A DNA stretch of 64,000 bases from Amoebophrya sp. A120 (Eukaryota; Sar; Dinophyceae; Syndiniales; Amoebophryaceae). The DNA is taken from contig CAJINV010000013.1 of the NCBI GenBank assembly GCA_905178155.1, positions 52,344 to 116,343 of the forward strand. Direction: 5' to 3'. Position 1 is the stretch's first letter, and every line of letters begins with the position of its first letter. Below, one piece after another: positions 19,969-31,144 of the stretch. The notes beneath the pieces are model-generated. The model searched no databases, was not told the origin of the DNA, and saw only the letters and a program-made list of their open reading frames with translations. A program made the position numbers and the translations under genes.

Positions 19969-20448
19969 ATCATTCTTCTGCTTCCAATTCCATTGCGGCC
20001 CTTCGTGTTCCGCGAATGCATCACGACGTGGCCGATGTGGCTCCAGGTACAGGCTCCGGACGAACTATGGAAGAGCAGAAGCACGTAGGTAAGTAATTCT
20101 CAACTTGTTCGGGCCAAAAGCAAATCTTTCCTTGCAGTTGCGTTCAGTGGTGCTTTTTCGACACTGCAAACTAGCAGAGAAAACATATGCAGTACCTTCA
20201 TTTGCGAAACGACTAGATTGTCAAAAACGGCGTCAAGAACATCTTCTTACGAAGAGTCCCGTCCGGCCATGAGGCATGTGCGTCTGCATCTCCGAAGCGA
20301 CGCTTGATACATAACGCTGACTCTGGTATGCGAATATTACTTTCACGACGCTGAGCAACAAATGAATTGACTCCAATAATATCGGCGGCAAATTGTCCCG
20401 AATGCCGCTTTCGTTTTTAGCTTTGCACGCGTCGATCACAACCTTGAC
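19969..20448. other. Probable intron
   Basis: About 480 bp between two same-strand ORFs. The upstream ORF ends at AAGTG followed by GTAGGT, a good donor consensus. I see no separate gene here. Confidence 0.4.
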
Positions 20449-21150
20449 CTACCACTTCTGTTGCCATAAGTGGTCTTCGTGCGCGTACATGGACTGCAAG
20501 ACGGGCGAATCCATTAGGATCTCGTAGGAGCCCGTTGTTGTTTTTACGAACTCGTTGCTCTGCCGGCCGTACACCACGTCCAGAAAAACCTGACTCTCAT
20601 ACGTGCTTATGTTCAAGCCTCCATCTATTCGATGCTGCTCATCTATTCGATGCTGCTGCTCCTTCCGGATTTCGGGAAGGAACTCACTCTTAGTTAATGC
20701 ACGAAGTGGTCGATGATCGTCATTCCCGGCGGACGATTTTAACATGGCTCGCTCTACATTGGTAGGAAGGCTCAGATATTGCTTACTGTGATATAGCCAC
20801 AGTGCAGGAAGCTGCCACGTCTTCCACAACCTTGGTTCCCCGTCGAATCTGGTCTGGTCCACCTCCACTTCGCGCAGTCGGAGCTTCTTCTCGAACACAT
20901 AAGGTAGATTGTCTGTCTCGGACCGGGACCCCGCGCCAATTCCGTACAGAAACTGTTTCTCTTTTGTTTCTGCGCTTTCGAAATGGATTCCGTCATTCGA
21001 CACTTGGAAGAGATGCCAGTTGGGAAGGGACCAGTCGTGTGTGCGTCGCTGTGCCAAAGAAAAAGAAACCAGAGGCACCGCACCTGAAAAACTCCAATCA
21101 AAATCAGACAGCCGCAAATGAACGGCGAAGGGGACCTCCGCGCAATTCAT
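20449..21150 (-). CDS. Hypothetical exon, about 233 aa
   Basis: Open frame with ATG at 21150; the frame is open about nine codons further up. The first 100 residues are rich in aromatics and beta-like (SDFDWSFSG, SLPNWHLFQV). A short duplicated QQHRID motif lies near residue 165. It ends in LWQQKW at a stop that overlaps a GTAGGT donor, so the last codons are probably intronic. Its position 140 bp below the large ORF fits one transcript. Not recognised. Confidence 0.45.
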   Translation of the reverse strand: MNCAEVPFAVHLRLSDFDWSFSGAVPLVSFSLAQRRTHDWSLPNWHLFQVSNDGIHFESAETKEKQFLYGIGAGSRSETDNLPYVFEKKLRLREVEVDQTRFDGEPRLWKTWQLPALWLYHSKQYLSLPTNVERAMLKSSAGNDDHRPLRALTKSEFLPEIRKEQQHRIDEQHRIDGGLNISTYESQVFLDVVYGRQSNEFVKTTTGSYEILMDSPVLQSMYAHEDHLWQQKW

Positions 21151-21292
21151 TTTTCGTGTCTGCCATTCAACATAAACTTAGAGTGATCATCTCGGTATGG
21201 AGACGACTAGGAGTTATCGCGTTCAGGAGGCCTGATCCCGCCTGGCAGGCGGTCAGGGAGGATGACAAAACAAGGCATCTTTGCTAAAATCT

Positions 21293-24200
21293 TTAGGTAG
21301 TGCTGTTCTGGAGGTGCAGATGGCCAGGCTTTTCTTTGCGTAGGCCATAATATCGTTCCCTGCTGTGGTCCGTAAAGAGAACGCACTGGTCGTCCTCGCG
21401 AGCCCCAGAAATATTGCTGTCTTGCCTCCAAATAGTAGGCTCCTTGGCAAAAGCAATATCGACCCTTTTTTTCAGCTCCTCCAGCACCAGCCGGGTGTAG
21501 GCTACGGATTGCATTGTATACACGCCGGAACAAGTGGACACAGCTGCCCTGGCCTCGCTTGCTTGCGATTGAGCTACAACAACCTTCCTTTTCATCTCCT
21601 CTGCACCGTTTTCGTGGGGTAGAAGCACCCGATCAAATTCGCGCGGTGCTGCAAGGAGTAAGTGCTCTCCCAACAGCCCCTCGTTGTAATCACCGCCGGG
21701 ATTGGTAGCGTCATAATTCACGAATGGTACAAATTCTTGCGAGAGTCGCCGAGAGAAACCCGTCAAGCGATCTGCGTCTGTCAAGGACAAATAATCGTGA
21801 CGATGGTACTTGGAAATAATGTTCACTTCGGGGTCCTCCTCTTCGGAGGAAAGCTTTTCCGGACGGTTTGCTCCCTGGTGCAGCACTGATTGGTGGTCGC
21901 GGCCCGTCTCGATGATTTCTTTTTGAAGTGTTTCGGAGCTTTTCCCCCAAACTGGGTGAAACATGCTGGAGCGGCGTCCAATCCGAAGTTGTAGCGCAGC
22001 CGGTTGTGTCCATTCGGGGTTGGAAGGATAAACCAGATTGCCGAAAATCGAAGCGACGGCGCGCGGACAGTGCCCAGCCTTCAGGCGGTCTCCATCCACC
22101 GAAGACGATGCTTGGTTTTGTCTGTCCTGCACAGGCTCTGCGTGGTAGTCCACACATTCCCACGAAATCACGTCGCCAGGCGTCGGAACCCAACCACTCG
22201 AGAGATGATCACCCTTGGCAACTTCGATTTCGCGGTCGGAAATGAAAAAGGATCTGCTATCCGTGTCGAAACGAAGAGGGCGGCTCAGCAGCGTCCACTC
22301 TCCTTTTCGTTTGCCTGAGTTGTGGTCTCTATGACGTATGCCTTCGGGGGCAGAAAAGTGCGTTCGCCTGCTCGAAATTTTACCGACGGCGAGGAGCTTG
22401 CAGAAGGGGTCGTCGCGCCCGCGAAGAGGCCTCCCATTCGCTTCTGCGTCAACGGCGGCCTCGCGATCGCCTACAAAAGCCCGCTCGCCCTCCCTCGTAT
22501 ACTCCTCTATGATTGTTTCTTGTACTTCAACAGCAGATGACATGTTGGACTCGAGCAGCTCCCAACCACCAGGCGTAAACACGAGACGAAGACCGTCGAG
22601 GCCGAACCTGGTGCTGTACGTGTCCACGGATGCGTAGGAGCGCACCGCCGTTGGTACGAAGAGCGCGTTGAGATGTACGGACGGAAAGTTGTGCAGGCGA
22701 ACACCCTTCGAGGTGTCAACTTTTCGCAGAGGCACCTGAGACGCAGACCTGAACCACTTCCACGGTCCGTAGAACGCGCCGAAGTATCTATTTGGGACTT
22801 CTGGCGGGAAAATCAGATGCTCGGTATCGAAGCCGACAAACTGCACGCGCACCTGTGCCGCGGAGACTTCCAGAACACGGCCGAGCCGTTCGGGGTTGAC
22901 CGTCTCCCATTCGCCTTTTTGGATGCTGAGGACCCGAAGTCCCGCTCTCTTGTCGCCGCGCCAATGCGCTGCAGGGTGCTTCATGATCACAAGGTCTCCA
23001 GTCTGCAACGCAACTACGGTCCTGGCTGTGCACGTATCACATGAACGCTGCTGCCACGTAGTGCACTCTGAGGACGGTCGACTTGCGAGACATTGGCACC
23101 ACGGCGCTCGCTCACCATCGCGTGCATCATCATCAGGGGAAAAGGGTGTATTGTTGTAAATGAACCGAAAATTGGAACTCCATTTTAGCAGCGCCGGTTC
23201 CTCCTGCAAACTGAAATGTTGAAGGCATCTACGCTCGCAAACGTCCATAGGAGGCGTGTCCTGCTTTTGCCTCACCTCGTCCTCCCGTGCAGAGGGGACG
23301 GAGTAGGTGATTGACCAACCTCCTTCCTTCGAAGTTTCCTCCAAGCACGCAGGGCTATGGGAATACGACACCCCAAATTCGTCTTGGGTCGTGAGAATAC
23401 CGGGCGCGTCCACGTTGAACGACGACACGAGTCCGCCCTTGGGTTGTTGACCTCCCGTGTTTGTACTACTGACGAATTTACTCTGCGAAGATGCTGGTGC
23501 CGGGCTTGGAGCGTTCCTTGTAGGGAAGAGCGCCGGGGAGAGCGACAAAAACCAATGGTAGACCACAAACTTCTCCTGGCTGGAGTTCTCCTGGAACTCC
23601 CGAATCAGATCGCGACTACTTGGCGTTGTAAAGCCAGCCAAGTCGTTCGCATCGTGGGAGAAGCTCGTTGTGCGGATCTCAAGCGTGCCAACACCCGACA
23701 GGTCTACAGGAACTTGGTTTCGTTTCTTTCGGAAGCAGAAGGGCGCACTTTTACGCTTCTTGCTGTCGGTCGGCCATGGGGCGGTTTGCGCCTTCCAAGC
23801 AACGACGAAAAATTCCCGGCGCTCAATTTCTTGCAGGGCGTCCTCGAGCGGCTGGCTGAGTTCTGCACCTTGCGGAAACCGGCGTTTGCTGGGATCGAAC
23901 CTACGGAAGTGGGCGTGATGCGGCCGCAGTGGAATCCCCAGCACGTAGCTGCGAAGGACTTCCAAAAATGTTGTCCGACTCGTGTACCATTCACGCGCAT
24001 AGAACAAGGAGTCTTCGTCCGCAAATACATCTGTAGGAAGTCGCAGTCCGTTGACCTCGACCTCGACCGGAACGATTCGTGGTGTGGTCACTTCAAGCTG
24101 ATCGTCTGCCAGAACGTAGCGCGGATGCCAAACTCCGGTCTCGTCCTGACCAGCTACGGCCTGCTGCGAGACGAACGGCATAAAAAATCGGCGCCTCTCA

Positions 24201-25690
24201 AGCACGACTCCTGCCCCGTCTTTCCATGTCCAGGTCAGCTCATTTGCCCGCCAGAATCCACCCAGGAGAGAGGACCCCTGCGGGCCCTTTCCGCGCATTG
24301 GTAACTTCCAAAAGGTTGGTGCCACGCTAAAAGTATCGCTGCAGGGGAAGATATCCTCGCGGTCCTGTTGGGCTGACCTCATGGCCATCTCTCGCAGTTG
24401 CCTCGCGAAGTCGGCTTCCGTTGCTTTCGTGCGTTCCGGCATTATACGTTCCAGTTCGGAATGCAGGAAGTTCCTGTCTTCTTCGGATAAGTTGGGATCG
24501 TGTTTCAGGCGCGAAGCTGCAAGCCTGCCCTTCGCCCGCTCTTTAAGGCGGATTCCGAAGCCAAGGTCAAGAAACCGAGATCGCATGGCGTCTCTAAGTT
24601 TGGAGGCAGCGATGGGAGTAGATGCGTTGCGATGCCGATCCATGATGGGCGCCAGAACGGATTGCGATGGTAAGACGCCTATTCGGATGAAAGTTGTCCC
24701 CCAGTATCCTCGAGCCTGCTCCCCGCAAAAAAAGAATTTCGATCGATTCTAGCGAGCATCTTCCATATTTACGACATGTAAATAAATTCCAATGTTCATC
24801 TGCTCTTGTTCACAAATGCTTCTGCTCGTAACGCGAAAACGCGCCAGTCAGTTGAAATGTCTTGTAGAGCTGCAAACGGACGACCTGTACGAAAGGACGG
24901 TCGGCATGGGAAGGAGATATTGATAGGGACAAGTTGCAGCTCCATAACGACATCGACCGCTAGGCGTCTGCGATTTTTGGCGAGCAGGACCTCAAGATCT
25001 ATTATTGTCGTGGAATCTGTGTGGAAAGGAAAAAGCCCACCTCGGTGCTAGCTCGCGCGTACGGCTCACGTAAAGAATATAAGTACAACACGACTGGTTT
25101 TTGTACTTCGACAAAAAATCAGCGACACAATATGTCGCAGTCACAGTATCTGCCGGAACTAGAGCATCGCAGTGTCTTTGTCGGCTTTTTCATAAGGAAA
25201 TGTATCATAAACTTGCTCGTGCTCCAACCGCAGGCTCACGCATTAGAAGCTTACAAAGCGTCGAGTGTCAAAATGGGTTTTCACATCATAATTTGGTGAA
25301 AGGAGGTAATACTGCTCATGACCTAGCCGCAAAACCGAACTGGTTTCGTGGGAAGACACCTCCGCGATGCCCTTGCTTTTCGAAAGGATGCGAATCTCGA
25401 AGTTGAACGCACCCAACTCATCCAGGAAGTCACTCAAATTTTGCATGACTTGCGGTGAATTGCGCACGGCCTCATCCTCAGCGACCGCAGCTCGAATGTC
25501 TCCGACCACATGTTCCACAAGAATCTTCGCGAGTGCTGATCCGGTCCAGATTCCGGGTTCCAGCTTTGCTGTCACGACGGGTCCCCGGGTTCCAAGGCGA
25601 AAACGGGCAAAGGAGGCCGAACTAATTTCGATATAAATAAACGCATCGGTGGTCTTATCCAGCATGTACTGTGCTACGGCTTTTGCAAAA
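21293..25690 (-). CDS. Very large hypothetical protein, two confirmed exons
   Basis: Two exons join cleanly. The upstream exon (ending 25255) closes at TTT before GTAAGC. The downstream one opens at 24715 after a T-rich tract ending GCAG. Both are phase 0, and the intron is 539 bp. The downstream exon is open for 1140 codons to TAA at 21293. Its N-terminal part is basic and helical. Near residues 540-630 a Cys-rich stretch (CQC...CTTW...CDTC) precedes a beta-rich segment, LQTGDLVIMKHP to LGRVLEVSAAQVRVQF, that recalls SH3-like or MIB/HERC2-like domains next to zinc fingers; this is only a resemblance. The start of the upstream exon is not ATG, so more 5' exons are expected. Function unknown. 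Confidence 0.6.
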
Positions 25691-25926
25691 AGTGGCAAGA
25701 ATCATGAGGAAAGAACTTGGGCGCCCAGCATCAAACGCATCTTCGTACCTTTTTATATATACGCTAAAATCTGCTATACACCTATGAAATCTACTAATGA
25801 CTGTTTGCTAGTACGAGACGACGCCAGGACACGGAAGGTCGTGGACAGTCTCTTTATGCAGAACAGGTGTAGTTGAAGCGTTGATATACAACTGGAGCGT
25901 GATACTCATGCGCACAGTGGGTTACC

Positions 25927-26459
25927 TCACGATAAAAAGACAGAATCGGAGGTTGGCATTGATGTGGTCGGAAGCTCGTTGGCCGGATTGCTCAAAATGA
26001 CAACGGGATTCGAAGCGCTACCATCGATTTGTCCGCGAACATGCTGCTCTGCCTGTTCGCAAGCTTCATCAAAAAGCTGCGTTAACGCAAGTTCCTTCAT
26101 CACCGTCGTTGCGTATTCACTTTGAAGGTCGGAAAACACATCATGCGCAAGGAACTCACTTGGTGAGTAAGTCGGAGAGAACAGACCCAATGCGCGGCCC
26201 GCGGCCTCAGTGTCCTCCAAGCGCATACCAGCTACGGCCTCAGGAAGATATACATCCGCGTTTTTCTCTGGAGAGCAACGGACCCGGCAATTGCCTTCGT
26301 TTTTCGAGTCACCATGGACAATCCTAGCTGCTCGGCTCCGGCTCAGTGGCAATATTATTTCCGCCGGCAAAACCAGTAGACGCTCGTGAAATTCCGTAGT
26401 ATATCGAACTGAAAGTTTCTTCAACCAGATGGAATTTTGCTGTTGATATCGGTTTCGTA
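25927..26459 (-). CDS. Internal exon, about 178 aa
   Basis: Starts at a strong acceptor: TTGTTGGTTTTCTGCAG followed by TACGAAACC, phase 1. It is open to a stop at 25927; the exon probably ends a few codons earlier at TTATC/GTGAGG. Residues include a Tyr-rich start and an acidic helical C-terminal half (EACEQAEQHVRGQ). No domain recognised. It is in line with the exons at 25255-25690 and 26617-27324. Confidence 0.5.
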
Positions 26460-26616
26460 CTGCAGAAAACCAACAAATCAAGATCAAGAATCTAGGAGCG
26501 GAACGGGTTCGCTTCTCGAGGATTGGCAGCTATCTTGAGTCCCACAGGAAACAGTGACAAACGAGTACTTACAGTTGCTCTCTATTACCAAGTGGCATTT
26601 TGCAAGCCTCACAAAG

Positions 26617-27324
26617 TCAAGGTGATGCATTTCGCAAGAGCGCGTGCGAGAGGGGACTCGAAACGGCCCCCGGGGCCAGACTGTAGAAGTACATAGGGTG
26701 TCTGAAAGCTAGGGCAGGCTGTCGATCCTGTGTTACATAGTTTCTTTGCAAAGACAAAATATCAAACATCAGTAGCGGGTTGAGGACGAAGATTCTGATG
26801 AATATGTTGAATCCTGCTTTGGCTGTTGCAGAAATGGTTCCAAATGGATCCACACGCTCCTTCGTGGGCGTAGTCAGAGTACAGTCGTAGTACCCGATCG
26901 GGGACCTGAACGCGTTCTGATTACGGCACACAAAATCTTCTTCTTCGGCAGTGGCTTGTTTTTCGTACGCCTGCAAATGCGGTTTGGTTTGCATCATCTT
27001 GAGGTGAAAAATAGTGGTCTTGGGATCTTGACGCAATTCGCAGACATGTGGATGCTGAGCGTGAAAGTAAGACCCGGTGCGCTTGTCTTGGAAGTACCAG
27101 CCACTGCATCTCGACCTCGTCCACCTCTGTCGCCTTTCCGGGTCCAAATTTTGGTTGGAGTAGAGTACAGACAATTGTGCGTGTTTCGGTCGATGTCGCT
27201 CTCCCCCCGCTAGCTCCAGCAACCAGTCGGCCGCAGGAGAGACAAGCCCTTCGCCGGTACGCGCGTCGCGCTGCAACGTCGAAACGAAAACTTCTCTCGA
27301 TTGTACCAATCTCGGAGTCAGTGT
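26617..27324 (-). CDS. Internal exon, about 235 aa
   Basis: An open frame without a proper ATG at its start. A candidate acceptor AAACAG at 27325-27330 gives phase 0, matching the donor of the exon just upstream. The sequence reads like a globular domain with Trp, His and Cys residues (CSGWYFQDKRTGSYFHAQHPHVCEL) and a hydrophobic stretch NIFIRIFVLNPLLMFDIL near residue 175 that could be membrane-associated. Not recognised. Confidence 0.45.
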   Translation of the reverse strand, partial: TLTPRLVQSREVFVSTLQRDARTGEGLVSPAADWLLELAGGERHRPKHAQLSVLYSNQNLDPERRQRWTRSRCSGWYFQDKRTGSYFHAQHPHVCELRQDPKTTIFHLKMMQTKPHLQAYEKQATAEEEDFVCRNQNAFRSPIGYYDCTLTTPTKERVDPFGTISATAKAGFNIFIRIFVLNPLLMFDILSLQRNYVTQDRQPALAFRHPMYFYSLAPGAVSSPLSHALLRNASP

Positions 27325-27601
27325 CTGTTTCTTTTCGGAAATTGGGACAGATCAGTCTGTTTCAGACAAAAACGTGCAGAGTTTACTCTCATTTTTGCGC
27401 GGCAGCTACAAAGCTCAGATCGGTCTGTAATGCACAAGGAAGATGAATGCAAAAAGGCTGCAAAAACATGTCAATGCGCTGCAAAAAACTGGTCAAGAGT
27501 GACACAGTCGGCCTGCGTTTTCCCGAGCTTGAAGCATCATTTTTCGAGTCAATCGATCACTTTTGGAAGATAAAACGCCTGTCATAATGTTGGAGATGCA
27601 C

Positions 27602-27997
27602 CTGCAAAACCGAGCCTGATTTGAGGAAGTCGAAATAATGTATTTCCATATCTCGTTGCTGCTTTCTGTGCTCATCGGCCATATCGCGCAGCAGGTCCAG
27701 GAGTTCGTCAGCCAGGCACAGGAAAACTGCATGGTATCCGATCACGCGCAGCCGCCCGTTAGCAACGCAGCGACTGACCCCGTCGTTCCAAACTTGTGTC
27801 ATTTTTCTCCGTGCATCCTGAAAAATCCCTCCGTCGGAATCCTGCTCGACAAAACCAAGATTTGTTGAGGACATGCTCAAAGACGAACTTCCAGCTGCTG
27901 TATTTGCTTCTGGATTCCTGATAATCATGGCCGAGCTCCCCGTGGAGCCGCAGAATGCGACTCGCACAAAAACACCCACAAGCGCCCGTCGCAACAT
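27602..27997 (-). CDS. 5' exon with signal peptide
   Basis: From ATG 27997 the product starts MLRRALVGVFVRVAFC, followed by small residues (GSTGSSA): basic N-terminus, hydrophobic core and a plausible cleavage site, typical of a signal peptide. The exon seems to end at CAG before GTGCAT (27601-27600, phase 0). A phase-0 acceptor follows at 27324. It is the best candidate for the first exon of the 17-28 kb gene, whose product would then enter the secretory pathway. Confidence 0.5.
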
Positions 27998-28004
27998 TGC
28001 GCAA

Positions 28005-29920
28005 TCGCGGCGCTGCAGTCGATCACACCGATAAACTACACTGGCACTAAGTGAGTGCACGACTTCTCCAACTGACGGGGTTACTAGAGGAAGCTTCTAC
28101 TGCATATGTTTACTCCGCTCCAGCGTCGACATCGTCGTCGACCTCTTCTATTGTGGAAGCATGCTTTTTCCCTTTATACCACTTTTCATACATCTGCGCG
28201 CTTCCTACTTTCCTCTCTACCGCCTTGCAGTTGCAGTAATGTGCCTCATCCTTATCATCGCCTTGTAGCTAGATCCGGAAAGCCTCACACCTCCGACATA
28301 TGCTGCCCATGCGATTAGTCCTGGTTCGGTATTCCGCATTCCTCGGGGTGATCACGATGCTGCTGCGCGTGTCGCTCCCAGAATGAAATTTGCCCCGGCT
28401 TTCGTCCCCACTGTACTGCTGTGTTAGTATGTGTGATTCATCATCCCAACAGCGACCGAGCTGAGGCCTGGAGGAGTTGGGCGATCATCTACCAGACCAG
28501 GTTCTAACGCTTCCTCAAAAAAGGAAGTACGTGTAAAAGTATTTGACAAAAAGAAGCCACCCGTGTGCAATTCCATAGCACGCGGAGGCTCGAAAAGCCA
28601 ACCTTAATGATAGGTCAGCTTCTTTCACTTCATAGATAGAAATCGTGATGAAGAAGGAAATAAGTATTTACTAATTCGACAGGCCCGGGGGTACTTAGAA
28701 ATGGAATGTTTGCTGAGGAGCGGGGTTTTTCTTCGCAAAGAAGCTCCAATAATGTAGTCGAGTGTACACAGCCGCCTGTCGTTTGCAACATCGAATTTAG
28801 AGGAAGCATTTTTCTTGTCGCACCAACATCGCAGCCAGGTTCTCGATGCAAAATCCTCTGCCGTCTGGTTTCCTGCTTAGCTTTGATCTCAAATCTGTAA
28901 GATCCCATGGGGCCAAACGATCCACAATTGAGTCGCTTTTGTACTTGTCCCGCATTTGCATCTGAAAAAAGGAGGATCATTGATCGCGGCCGCTTCTAAT
29001 GTTGCTTGAGCTTCTTCTTCGTCTTCACTTACTATTTTCAACTAGGCAGTGCCTTTCGTCCGACATCTTCAGCTGCTTCCGAGGAATGTCCGAATAATTC
29101 CGTTTAGTCATCACTCAATGCAATCATTTTTTGGAAACATTAATTAGGAGAAGACGCGCGTGCGCGGGGTAGAAGGAGTTTCCTAACTAGACACGCTCGG
29201 TCAACAGAACTGTACCGAACTACGACATCCATTCACGACCGGATACGACAGAATACATGAGTTCGAAGTGTAGTGATGCGTCTCTGGACGTCGAATGCAG
29301 ACCTTTGTGGTCGGTGGGACACAACAAAAAGAGAGATTCAGATTCACGAAAAGCAATTGACAGGATTCCGAAAAAAACGACAGTCGAAAACTTCTCTCGT
29401 TGAGGGCGGCTCTGCCCACTAGGACTATGGAAAAATATCACACGATAGAAAATTAAGAAACGACGAAGAAAGTTCAAATTAATAAACGAGGAAGATCGAT
29501 GAAGATAGTTGCATCTTCTGATCTGAGGCAACTGAATAGCATCTCCCCTTTGAAGAACATGTATATGTATGGAATTCATAGCACGGCAGAAGCTGCATCG
29601 TACCTATAAATATATAAAGATCTTGTTATCGGGATCGGCACCGCCGATGATCTTCAATCTTCTATGCAGATTTTTCGTTTTTGCGCGACTACCTTGTCCA
29701 CCACAACCTCTCAAAATTTGTTCCATCCTCAATCAGTAGAGGAGGCGTTTTTGGCATTGATGAGAGTGCAGCTCGAATAGATGAGAAACTGCCACACTGG
29801 CGCCACAAAATCGGGAAATGCTTTGAATTTGCGATCTGTCATCCTGCACTTCGTTTGGGTGGGGGTACGTCTCAGTCTTCGAACGCGCGGATCGAGCACT
29901 TTTGTTCGTTGTCCTTGGGA
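28005..29920. other. Intergenic, no supported gene
   Basis: About 1.9 kb with several small open frames on both strands, none with family resemblance, paralogue or splice support. It contains the presumed promoter of the signal-peptide gene and the 3' side of the DUF4116 cluster. Confidence 0.45.
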
Positions 29921-29929
29921 ACCCGACAA

Positions 29930-30530
29930 ACAGGTGCGCAAGGAGCTCAAGAACCACGAATTCACCATCCGGCGCGTGAAGGGGGTTGGACGACTAAGTC
30001 AGATTTATTTACATATCGTACATTATTCTGGCAAAGCCAATAGAAGAAAATTTACGGATTGAGGGTACACCTTCTGGACTCGCAGTTCAACATCTCGCAA
30101 AAAATGATATCTTCATCTTCGATGTGCGTAGTTCACGATCCCAAAGTCAAGCTGTGGCTATAGGCCTCTCACATTTTCCACGGACTGCTATTACTATGCT
30201 GAATGGCTGGGGGTCAGAATAAACAGTTTACCCGACCAAATTCGAGAATTTTCCACGTCTGGCTGGCGCTTTCTCTCGCAAGGAGCGGCTGGACAAGAAG
30301 CCAGTTGCAGGAGTGGCAGTTCCGTTTTTGCTGTACATTTTCACTGGAAACGAAGCAGGATCAACCCAAATGCGCTATGAAGTGGAGTACTGTTATTTGT
30401 CATCTCTACAATGGTATAAAGTACGTCAGAGAGTAACAAAAGGTCCAAAAGTTTTCCGAACCCTAGTCCTGGTTTACCGTTGCTTGCTTACACACTCAGA
30501 GCTTGATTACCCGATCGCGGCTCACTGTAC
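29930..30530. repeat. Cassette A1 3' flank (duplicated)
   Basis: This non-coding stretch recurs at about 46320-46890, and in part at 52540-52750 and 35100-35255. Landmarks are a GAATTCACC-x-CCGGCGCGTGAAG block, TTCCACGTCTGGCTGGC and a CGATCGCGGCTCACTGTA block at the gene end. It is the 3' flank of each type A cassette and probably carries the terminator. Confidence 0.75.
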
Positions 30531-30531
30531 A

Positions 30532-31026
30532 TCAGAGGCACGTCATCGCGACTGGCACTGCAAAGCGCCAATGCTTGTCCATCAAATTCACATGCCCCCA
30601 CTTCTCGCGCTGAAGCTTCAGAACCTCCGGGTGGCACTGCATTTCCTTTGATGCAAAGGCGATGGCGTAGGGATACCGGGCAACGGCGAGGAGAACGTAC
30701 TCTTTGACACCGCGCTGCTCTGCTCTCTCCAACGACCACAACCCAGTTGGAAAGGGGCTTTTTTTGAGCGCCCAACAAATAATTTCGTGATCCATCATAA
30801 GTTCCGCAGGCAATCTTTCAATCTGGCCAAAGAGGGTGCCACAGTTTTGAAGTGCAACAAAGACAAGAGCGCGCTCCCAATTGCACAACTCGAGAGCCTC
30901 GTACAGACTAGTGGCACAGCTCAACCCGTTGCGAATTGCAAGTCGTGCAAGATCTCTCTGGCTGTCGATGGGCGCTACTTCCCCGAAGTGGTTGAAGTTG
31001 ACTTGGCTGTACGCATTTCCGTCACG
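30532..31026 (-). CDS. A1 small DUF4116-like ORF
   Basis: Open for 164 codons from 31026; no ATG lies at its head (the frame opens after a TGA), so it is probably an exon or uses an unknown start. Residues from about 60 on show DUF4116-like repeats: WERALVFVALQNCGTL, HEIICWALKKSPFPTGLWSL, KEYVLLAVARYPYAIAFAS. The matching ORF in cassette A3 is nearly identical, and A2 has a diverged, broken copy, whose equivalent start follows a clear acceptor. It lies about 120 bp downstream of the large A1 gene and may be its last exon. Confidence 0.55.
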   Translation of the reverse strand, partial: RDGNAYSQVNFNHFGEVAPIDSQRDLARLAIRNGLSCATSLYEALELCNWERALVFVALQNCGTLFGQIERLPAELMMDHEIICWALKKSPFPTGLWSLERAEQRGVKEYVLLAVARYPYAIAFASKEMQCHPEVLKLQREKWGHVNLMDKHWRFAVPVAMTCL

Positions 31027-31144
31027 TCATGGCATGCAAAAATAACGGGCTCTCATAATTTTGAAAGGCTGTGGCACTTCTCGCTGAGTTTATTGTAGTT
31101 TACAAAAAGGACAACTGCATCGATACAGCTTTGAGAGATCTACT

